Made by a program: the position numbers and the translations under genes. From assembly GCA_902796455.1 (NCBI GenBank), contig CADBPH010000013.1, positions 1 to 7,725 of the forward strand: a DNA stretch of 7,725 nt, read 5' to 3'. The notes beneath the pieces are model-generated. The model saw only the letters and a list, made by a program, of their open reading frames with translations, was not told the DNA's origin and searched no databases. Within the stretch, counting starts at the first letter, position 1, and each line of letters starts with the position of its first letter. The DNA comes from an uncultured Bacteroidia bacterium. GTDB lineage: Bacteria; Bacteroidota; Bacteroidia; Bacteroidales; UBA932. This document shows, piece by piece, positions 1-7,725 of the stretch.

Positions 1-3316
<3,316 letters not shown>

Positions 3317-3463
3317 TTTGAACCAGCCGTATAAAACGTTCAATGCGTCTTGTGGGATTATTTTTATGAATTGATTACGAAATTGAAATACGTTTTAAGT
3401 GGCTTATTATCTGATGTTTAGATGTTTGTCATACTTATTTTTGAAAAAAATATCTAAAAAATA
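3317..3463. other. AT-rich intergenic stretch, no gene seen
   Basis: This is the left part of the 353-base gap between the PurF-like gene and maf. It has no credible reading frame on either strand, is visibly richer in A and T than its flanks, and contains an A-rich run just before the promoter at 3464. A 6-bp inverted repeat (TTGAAC 3318-3323, GTTCAA 3338-3343) sits right after the PurF-like stop codon, but its loop is 14 bases and no T tract follows directly, so it is not a convincing intrinsic terminator. How the pyrG operon ends is therefore unclear. The next strong terminator on this strand is at 3611-3641. Confidence 0.6.
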
Positions 3464-3494
3464 TTTGCAATACCAGAAATTAGCGCTACCTTTG
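3464..3494 (+). promoter_or_regulatory. Bacteroidota-type promoter (-33 TTTG, -7 TAnnTTTG) for a small RNA
   Basis: TTTG at 3464-3467 and TACCTTTG at 3487-3494 are separated by 19 bases. This matches the known Bacteroides primary sigma-factor consensus at both elements and in spacing. Transcription would start around 3500. There is no plus-strand protein gene downstream before the terminator at 3611-3641, and the next protein gene (maf) faces the other way, so the promoter most likely serves a non-coding transcript. An A-rich tract just upstream could act as an UP-like element (inference). Confidence 0.75.
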
Positions 3495-3499
3495 TATCG

Positions 3500-3641
3500 A
3501 GTTGATGATGGGGTTCTCCCACATACAGCTTATTGGTTATTAGTTTTAGTGTTATTAATTATGTGGTTAGTATGAGCCTTCGCGCGTGAAGCGTCAAAGC
3601 TCATGGAGTGAAAAGGTTCTGATCTGCTCAGAACCTTTTTT
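3500..3641 (+). ncRNA. Candidate free-standing small RNA, about 140 nt, family unassigned
   Basis: The locus is bounded by a near-perfect Bacteroidota promoter and a strong intrinsic terminator, with no protein gene between them. Three helices can be drawn by eye. A long AU-rich hairpin is closed by CCACATA (3519-3525) and TATGTGG (3560-3566). A second is closed by ATGAGC (3572-3577) and GCTCAT (3599-3604), with inner helix CTTCG/TGAAG (3578-3582, 3587-3591), a CGCG loop and a 7-base bulge. The third is the terminator hairpin (3611-3639). A small GGG/CCC hairpin at 3510-3520 competes with the first. 6S RNA is unlikely because the 5' and 3' ends do not form the long closing stem, and no SRP-RNA GGAA apical motif is seen. 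The published Bacteroidales-1 RNA motif has the same promoter-to-terminator architecture, but I cannot establish sequence identity. The 5' end is inferred from the promoter position and could shift by a few bases. Confidence 0.6.
3611..3641 (+). terminator. Strong intrinsic terminator, probably bidirectional
   Basis: A perfect 12-bp stem (AAAAGGTTCTGA 3611-3622, TCAGAACCTTTT 3628-3639) has a 5-base loop (TCTGC) and runs into T6 at 3636-3641. On the plus strand it ends the candidate small RNA. Read on the minus strand, the arm 3611-3614 supplies four U residues only 28 bases beyond the maf stop codon, so it probably also ends the DUF3467-kdsC-maf operon. Its minus-strand efficiency should be lower because the U tract is short. 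Confidence 0.85.
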
Positions 3642-3669
3642 CTGTTATATCGGTATTTAGAGGGTGAAA

Positions 3670-4251
3670 CTATTGGAGGAAGGGGAGCAGGTGGGCATAG
3701 ACCAGGTGCACAGGGAATCCCATGATCGTATAGAATGAGCCCGAAATCCGTTCGATCCCGATATAGCCGATCCATTCCTGGATCCCATATGCTCCCGCTT
3801 TGTCAAACGGCCGGAAGTGCCGGATGTAATAATCTATTTCGCTGTCGGTCAGTTCTTTGAAAGACACCTCAGCCGTGTCCTGAAAGGTCTCGGTGCGGTG
3901 GGCATCCCGCAGCGAAACGGCTGTAATCACTTCATGCGTACGCCCGCTCAGCAGATGGAGCATCCGGGACGCATCCGCTGCATCCCGGGGCTTACCCAGC
4001 ACCTCCTCTCCGCACAAGACCAGCGTATCAGACGTGATCAGGATTTCGTCCGCAGCCAACGGCCTGTGGAAGCCCCGCGACTTCCCTTCGGCCATCAACG
4101 CAGGAATCTGCCGGTGGGGGACAGTCGGCGGGCAGGTTTCCACGAAGGAGGTCCCGGCATCGACCTGGAACTCAATTCCCAGCCCGCGGAGCAATTCCTG
4201 CCGCCGGGGAGAATGACTGGAGAGGATGATCCGCTTCCCTTTGAGGTCCAT
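3670..4251 (-). CDS. maf: Maf family nucleoside triphosphate pyrophosphatase (YhdE-like, dTTP/UTP type)
   Basis: Maf proteins hydrolyse nucleoside triphosphates to monophosphate and pyrophosphate in the cytosol and are thought to remove modified or excess nucleotides; some are linked to septum formation. The 193 residues from ATG 4251 match the family's usual length. A longer frame to 4302 exists, but its first 17 residues are unlike Maf and fall inside kdsC. Visible motifs are SSHSPRRQELL (11-21), the metal/catalytic-Asp motif SDTLV (74-78), LGKP (85-88), LSGRTHEV (101-108), FKELTDSEIDYYI (131-143), DKAGAYGIQ (150-158) and GSFYTIMGFP (171-180). SDT rather than SDQ in the second motif points to the YhdE/dTTP-UTP subgroup rather than the YceF/m7GTP subgroup (family knowledge, so the exact substrate is inferred). 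It starts 4 bases after the kdsC stop codon and is the last gene of the operon. Confidence 0.95.
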   Translation of the reverse strand: MDLKGKRIILSSHSPRRQELLRGLGIEFQVDAGTSFVETCPPTVPHRQIPALMAEGKSRGFHRPLAADEILITSDTLVLCGEEVLGKPRDAADASRMLHLLSGRTHEVITAVSLRDAHRTETFQDTAEVSFKELTDSEIDYYIRHFRPFDKAGAYGIQEWIGYIGIERISGSFYTIMGFPVHLVYAHLLPFLQ

Positions 4252-4255
4252 CTTG

Positions 4256-4783
4256 TCAGAACAGCTCCTTGTATTGTTTCGAATCGAACACCCAGTCGCC
4301 ACGGGCCTTCAGGACACATTCCACTGCATACCGCACCGCGCCGCGACCGCCCGGGAACGGCGCAATCAGGTCCGCGACCTCCTTGACCTCCTGGACGGCG
4401 TCGCAGGGACACATGCCCAGGCACGGACCGGCCATGACGTCGACATCCGGAATGTCATCGCCCATGTACAGGACTTCCTCCTCGTGCAAGTGATGCTTCC
4501 GGCAGAAAATGGCAAATTCCTCCGTCTTGATCCGGGAGGCCAGATAAATGTCATCCTGGTCAACCCCGCTGGCCAGGAAACGATTGCGGATCGATACGGA
4601 ACTTCCGCCGGTGATGATGGCCACCGGATAACCGTGCATGCCGGCCATCCGGACGGCGAATCCATCCTTGGCGTCGAAGGTGCGGTAGAACTCACCTTCT
4701 CTCGTGCACAGTAATCCGCCGTCGGTGAACACCCCGTCCACGTCAAAGGCGAATGCACGGATCTTGCTGAAATCAATTGCCAT
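4256..4783 (-). CDS. kdsC: KdsC-type HAD phosphatase (3-deoxy-D-manno-octulosonate 8-phosphate phosphatase)
   Basis: KdsC releases phosphate from Kdo 8-phosphate, giving Kdo for the lipopolysaccharide inner core; it acts in the cytosol as a capless HAD phosphatase, usually a tetramer. The 175 residues are the family's usual length. Motif I is FDVDGVFTDGG with nucleophile Asp14 and acid/base Asp16; motif II is IITGG with Thr58; motif III Lys is probably Lys86; motif IV is MGDDIPDVDVM (107-117). The C-terminal GGRGAVRYAVECVL (145-158) is the conserved KdsC tail that reaches a neighbouring active site. The arginine often seen after the motif II glycine (TGR) is Gly60 here. The lack of a cap domain argues against other HAD branches, although related capless phosphatases such as those acting on sialic acid 9-phosphate cannot be fully excluded. 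It begins 5 bases after the DUF3467 stop codon. Confidence 0.9.
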   Translation of the reverse strand: MAIDFSKIRAFAFDVDGVFTDGGLLCTREGEFYRTFDAKDGFAVRMAGMHGYPVAIITGGSSVSIRNRFLASGVDQDDIYLASRIKTEEFAIFCRKHHLHEEEVLYMGDDIPDVDVMAGPCLGMCPCDAVQEVKEVADLIAPFPGGRGAVRYAVECVLKARGDWVFDSKQYKELF

Positions 4784-4788
4784 AGATC

Positions 4789-5124
4789 TTAAGACTTTGT
4801 GCCTCCTCCCAGCGGGCCGAAATCACCGAGATTGAACGTTCCGCCTTTGGGCTGCGGGCCGACATTGTCCAGGTCGATGAGCCCGAACTGGTTCTCATAT
4901 TTGATAATATTGTCCTGCAAGGCCATCAGGAGCCGTTTCGCATGTTCCGGGGTCATGACAATCCGATTGCTGATTTCCGGCTTGGGAAGCCCCGGCAGCA
5001 CAGTGGCGAAATCCAGGATGAACTCGCTGTGTGAGTGCGTGATAATGGCCAGGTTGGAATAGGACCCCTTGGCGATTTCGGGCCGAAGGTCGAGACTGAT
5101 TTGCTTCTTTTCGTTGTTTTCCAT
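4789..5124 (-). CDS. DUF3467 family small protein
   Basis: This 111-residue protein of unknown function is recognised by the DUF3467 core: residues 18-42 ([20 protein letters not shown] and onward), LPGLPKP (43-49) and the C-terminal [19 protein letters not shown] segment (55-73). There is no signal peptide or membrane segment, so it is probably cytosolic. The tail (90-111) is rich in Gly and Pro and likely disordered. ATG 5124 is preferred over an in-frame TTG at 5130 because homologous N-termini start with MENN-like sequence and ATG is the stronger start. It is first in the operon, directly behind the minus-strand promoter, with an expected leader of about 17 bases. As recalled, Bacteroides homologues often sit beside rpoC, so this placement ahead of kdsC is of interest. 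I do not assign a function. Confidence 0.9.
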   Translation of the reverse strand: MENNEKKQISLDLRPEIAKGSYSNLAIITHSHSEFILDFATVLPGLPKPEISNRIVMTPEHAKRLLMALQDNIIKYENQFGLIDLDNVGPQPKGGTFNLGDFGPLGGGTKS

Positions 5125-5147
5125 GCGCAAAACCTTTATTCGTCTTG

Positions 5148-5180
5148 CAAAGGTAGGAACACTTTTACGGAAATCCTAAA
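5148..5180 (-). promoter_or_regulatory. Promoter of the DUF3467-kdsC-maf operon
   Basis: On the minus strand TACCTTTG (5155 down to 5148) is a perfect -7 box and the same octamer as in the small RNA promoter. A degenerate -33 element, TTTA (5180-5177), lies 21 bases upstream; a better TTTG at 5184-5181 is 25 bases away, which is longer than usual. The start site would be near 5141, leaving a short leader before ATG 5124. Confidence 0.65.
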
Positions 5181-5187
5181 CAAACCA

Positions 5188-5203
5188 TGGCCTTGGAAGG
5201 CCA
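5188..5203. repeat. Interrupted inverted repeat in the divergent promoter region
   Basis: TGGCCTT (5188-5194) and AAGGCCA (5197-5203) are exact reverse complements around a 2-base centre. The repeat lies between the two divergent promoters, just upstream of both -33 regions. The dyad could be a protein-binding operator, or as RNA a 5-bp hairpin with a TGGA loop. Its right arm overlaps the hairpin at 5200-5212, so the two RNA folds exclude each other. Function is not known and chance is possible. Confidence 0.4.
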
Positions 5204-5220
5204 ACTCTTGGCTTTTTTTT
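5200..5220 (+). terminator. Weak terminator-like hairpin with T8 tract
   Basis: GCCAA (5200-5204) and TTGGC (5208-5212) form a 5-bp stem with a 3-base loop, followed at once by T8 (5213-5220). The shape is that of an intrinsic terminator, but the stem is short. It lies upstream of the predicted valS start site (about 5245) and overlaps the valS -33 element, so it cannot attenuate valS from that promoter. It could stop stray plus-strand transcription antisense to the kdsC operon from entering valS, or be coincidental. Confidence 0.35.
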
Positions 5221-5238
5221 GCTTTTGAACTATCTTTG
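5207..5238 (+). promoter_or_regulatory. Promoter of valS
   Basis: TATCTTTG (5231-5238) matches the Bacteroidota -7 consensus. TTG at 5208-5210 lies exactly 20 bases upstream as the -33 element, and the spacer is T-rich. Transcription would begin near 5245, giving a leader of about 57 bases before the valS ATG. The end of that leader is AT-rich (5280-5300) with no Shine-Dalgarno sequence, as is common in this phylum. Confidence 0.7.
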
Positions 5239-5301
5239 CATTTCGGGCTTGCCGGTTTTGTGTTTGCCCTTTTGATTGGAATATATATAAATAAGAATAA
5301 G

Positions 5302-7725
5302 ATGGAACTTCCTTCTAAGTACAATCCTTCGCAAGTCGAGGATAAATGGTATGCCTATTGGCTGGAACACAAATTCTTCCATTCCGAACCGGATGGCCGT
5401 GAGCCTTACACGGTGGTCATCCCGCCGCCCAATGTGACGGGTATCCTGCACATGGGCCATGTCCTGAACAACACACTCAACGACGTTTTGGTCCGGAAAG
5501 CCCGCATGGACGGGAAGAATGCCTGCTGGGTCCCCGGAACGGACCATGCTTCCATCGCGACCGAGAGCAAGGTGGTCGCAAAGCTGAAAGCGCAGGGAAT
5601 CAGCAAGGAAGACCTCACGCGGGAGGAGTTCCTGGAGCATGCCTGGAAGTGGAAGGAAGAGCATGGCGGCATCATCCTCAGCCAGCTCCGCAAGCTGGGT
5701 GCCTCCTGCGACTGGGACCGCACCCGGTTCACCATGGATCCGGATTTGAGCGAAGCGGTCATCAATACCTTTGTCTATTTCTATAAGAAGGGTCTGATTT
5801 ACAGGGGAGTAAGGATGGTTAACTGGGACCCCGTCGGCCTGACAGCCGTCAGCGACGAAGAGGTGATCCACCGGGATACCAAGAGCCATTTCTATCATCT
5901 GAAATACTTCATTTCGGACGGGAACGGGAATCCGACAGAGGATTACCTGGTCATTGCGACCACGCGTCCGGAAACCATCATGGCCGATGCCGCCATCAGT
6001 GTGAATCCGACCGATGAGCGCTACCATTACCTGCGCGGCAAAAAGGTCCTCATCCCGTTGATCGGAAGGGAAATCCCTGTCATCGAGGATAGTTACGTCG
6101 AGAAGGATTTCGGAACCGGCTGTTTGAAAGTTACGCCGGCCCACGACGTGAACGACTACGAAATCGGCCTGCGGCACAATCTTCCGATCATCGACATCAT
6201 CGATGACCACGGCTGCCTGAACGAGAAAGCCGTGATCTTGGTGGGCGAAGACCGCTTCGTCGCGCGGAAAAAGATTGTGAAAATGCTCGAAGAGGCCGGA
6301 AACCTGGCGAAAGTCGAAGAATACATCAGCCCGGTCGGCTACTCCGAGCGGACCGATGCCGTCATTGAGCCGCGTCTGTCGACCCAGTGGTTCCTGAAGA
6401 TGGAAGATTTGGCCGGTGCAGCCCTGGAGGCTGTCGAAAGCGGCCGTGTCAAGTTGATTCCGGACAAATACCGCAATACCTACCGTCACTGGATGGAGAA
6501 TGTCCATGACTGGTGTATCAGCCGCCAGCTCTGGTGGGGACAGCGTATCCCGGCTTATTACTTGCCGGATGGCACTTATGTCGTGGAGCCGACGGCCGAA
6601 AAAGCCCTGGAAGCCGCGCGGAAAATCCAGCCGGACCTGCAGCCCGGAGACCTGCGGCAGGATGAAGATGTCCTCGATACGTGGTTCTCGTCCTGGCTGT
6701 GGCCGATTTCCGTATTCGATCCGGACATGCCCGGGCATCCCGGACACCAGCCCAATGCGGACCTGGCCTACTATTATCCGACCAGCGACCTGGTGACGGG
6801 CCCGGATATCCTGTTCTTCTGGGTGGCCCGCATGATCATGGCCGGGGAAGAGTACATGGGCAAGGAACCGTTCCGGAATGTGTACCTGACCGGTATCGTC
6901 CGGGATAAGCTCGGCCGCAAGATGTCCAAAACGCTCGGCAATTCTCCCGATCCGCTGGATCTGATCGCGAAATACGGTGCCGACGCCGTTCGGATCGGCA
7001 TGCTGCTGTGTTCTTCCGCCGGAAACGATATTTTCTATGACGAGGCACAGATTGAACTGGGGCGGAATTTCTGCAACAAGATCTGGAACGCTTACCGGCT
7101 GCTGAGTGGTTGGAGTGTTGATGAAACACTTCAACCGAGCGATGAAAACAAGATGGCGGTCAAGTGGTTCGAGAACAAATTCAATCAGGTAGTTGAGACG
7201 GTGGAAGACCATTATTCCAAGTTCCGCATCTCCGATGCCCTGATGACGATTTACAAGTTCTTCTGGGATGACTATTGCTCCTGGTTCCTGGAAATCATCA
7301 AGCCCGCCTACGGTCAGGCCATCGATGCCGCGACCATCCGCCGGGCGCGCGGCTTCTTCGAGGATTTGCTGAAGCTGATCCATCCGGTCATGCCGTTCAT
7401 TTCCGAGGAACTGTGGCAGGCGATGGCACCGCGCAAGGAAGGGGAGACGATCATGTACCAGCCCTCTCCGAAAGGCGGAGTTTACGACGCTGCGCTCATC
7501 GATGCGTTTGAGATGGCCAAAGAGGCGGCCGGCGGAATCCGCGGACTCCGTCAGCAGAAAAACATCTCGCCCAAGGAAGCGCTCGACCTTCGCTTCAAGG
7601 GGGACTTCCCGGAAGCTTTCCTCGGAATTGTCTGCAAACTCGCCAATCTTTCCTCCGTCTCCCGGGTGGAATCGTTCGATGCTTCAGCCGGCGTTTCATT
7701 CATGGTCCGGACGGTGGAAATGTTC
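5302..7725 (+). CDS. valS: Valyl-tRNA synthetase, 3'-truncated by window edge
   Basis: ValRS charges tRNA-Val with valine and hydrolyses mischarged threonine in its CP1 editing domain; it is cytosolic and monomeric. I read the frame as open from ATG 5302 to the last base with no stop, 808 codons. The family is usually about 870-890 residues, so only the C-terminal coiled-coil arm is missing. Motifs: [13 protein letters not shown] with the HIGH-class signature HMGH (50-53); the editing domain starting around ATTRPET (219-225) and including [37 protein letters not shown] from residue 400; [33 protein letters not shown] with the KMSK loop at 540-543; then the anticodon-binding helical domain with [12 protein letters not shown]. 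The ATG is supported by the usual [13 protein letters not shown] N-terminus. The editing-domain stretch reads [12 protein letters not shown], where many ValRS have a GDTAV-like sequence. A long open frame on the opposite strand (5230-7383) is a shadow. Confidence 0.98.
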   Translation, partial: MELPSKYNPSQVEDKWYAYWLEHKFFHSEPDGREPYTVVIPPPNVTGILHMGHVLNNTLNDVLVRKARMDGKNACWVPGTDHASIATESKVVAKLKAQGISKEDLTREEFLEHAWKWKEEHGGIILSQLRKLGASCDWDRTRFTMDPDLSEAVINTFVYFYKKGLIYRGVRMVNWDPVGLTAVSDEEVIHRDTKSHFYHLKYFISDGNGNPTEDYLVIATTRPETIMADAAISVNPTDERYHYLRGKKVLIPLIGREIPVIEDSYVEKDFGTGCLKVTPAHDVNDYEIGLRHNLPIIDIIDDHGCLNEKAVILVGEDRFVARKKIVKMLEEAGNLAKVEEYISPVGYSERTDAVIEPRLSTQWFLKMEDLAGAALEAVESGRVKLIPDKYRNTYRHWMENVHDWCISRQLWWGQRIPAYYLPDGTYVVEPTAEKALEAARKIQPDLQPGDLRQDEDVLDTWFSSWLWPISVFDPDMPGHPGHQPNADLAYYYPTSDLVTGPDILFFWVARMIMAGEEYMGKEPFRNVYLTGIVRDKLGRKMSKTLGNSPDPLDLIAKYGADAVRIGMLLCSSAGNDIFYDEAQIELGRNFCNKIWNAYRLLSGWSVDETLQPSDENKMAVKWFENKFNQVVETVEDHYSKFRISDALMTIYKFFWDDYCSWFLEIIKPAYGQAIDAATIRRARGFFEDLLKLIHPVMPFISEELWQAMAPRKEGETIMYQPSPKGGVYDAALIDAFEMAKEAAGGIRGLRQQKNISPKEALDLRFKGDFPEAFLGIVCKLANLSSVSRVESFDASAGVSFMVRTVEMF

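Noticed and set aside
3318..3343. Inverted repeat TTGAAC/GTTCAA after the PurF-like stop, as a terminator
   Set aside because: The stem is only 6 bp, the loop is 14 bases, and no T tract follows immediately.
3505..3543. 12-codon frame (MMGFSHIQLIGY) at the 5' end of the small RNA, as a leader peptide
   Set aside because: It would start within about 5 bases of the predicted transcript start, has no run of one amino acid, and no plus-strand biosynthetic gene follows the terminator, so attenuation makes no sense here.
3500..3641. 6S RNA or SRP RNA identity for the small RNA
   Set aside because: The ends do not pair into the long 6S closing stem with a central bubble, and the SRP GGAA tetraloop helix is absent.
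4252..4302. 17-residue N-terminal extension of Maf
   Set aside because: The extension overlaps the end of kdsC, does not resemble Maf, and ATG 4251 places the SSHSPRR motif at the usual distance from the start.
5245..5269. GGGC/GCCC hairpin in the valS leader as an attenuator or T-box
   Set aside because: It is only 4 bp with a 17-base loop, shows no T-box or specifier features, and T-boxes are not expected in this phylum.
5230..7383. 717-codon open frame on the minus strand opposite valS
   Set aside because: It is antisense to a full set of ValRS motifs on the plus strand. Its translation has no recognisable domain, and its length follows from valS codon bias, which removes stop codons in the mirrored frame.

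Overview
The window looks like chromosomal core-genome DNA from a member of the Bacteroidota, most likely the order Bacteroidales. Three things point there. The promoters follow the phylum's -7/-33 pattern (TAnnTTTG with a TTG or TTTG element about 19-21 bases upstream) rather than TATAAT/TTGACA. The proteins carry phylum-typical sequence (for example PGFGHRG in CTP synthase and [11 protein letters not shown] in valyl-tRNA synthetase). A DUF3467 protein is also present. No mobile element, tRNA, rRNA, CRISPR array or phage gene was seen. Genus cannot be fixed from the sequence alone.

Layout, left to right. (1) Bases 1-3316, plus strand: the 3' 97 percent or so of pyrG (CTP synthase) overlaps by 20 bases the start of a 587-residue PurF-like amidophosphoribosyltransferase. 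Both are glutamine-dependent amidotransferases of nucleotide synthesis. (2) Bases 3317-3669: an AT-rich gap with no protein gene. It holds a near-consensus Bacteroidota promoter followed about 140 bases later by a perfect 12-bp terminator hairpin, which is the signature of a free-standing small RNA gene. (3) Bases 3670-5124, minus strand: a tight three-gene operon, DUF3467 protein, then KdsC-type HAD phosphatase, then Maf nucleotide pyrophosphatase, with gaps of 5 and 4 bases. (4) Bases 5125-5301: a divergent control region with one promoter facing each way, plus an inverted repeat and a hairpin with a T8 tract. (5) Bases 5302-7725, plus strand: valS (valyl-tRNA synthetase), open through the right edge and lacking only its C-terminal arm.

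Functionally this is housekeeping: CTP synthesis, PRPP amination (probable), Kdo production for lipopolysaccharide, clean-up of non-canonical or excess nucleotides, and tRNA charging. A loose thread links some of them. PyrG makes CTP, CTP is what activates Kdo after KdsC has dephosphorylated it, and Maf enzymes hydrolyse pyrimidine triphosphates. This link is inference and not evidence of one system.

The most interesting items are the unassigned small RNA locus, the divergent PurF-like protein (a Cys where the amidotransferase oxyanion-hole Asn is expected), and the fact that its predicted propeptide is encoded almost entirely inside the end of pyrG. I did not find a clearly new multi-gene system.
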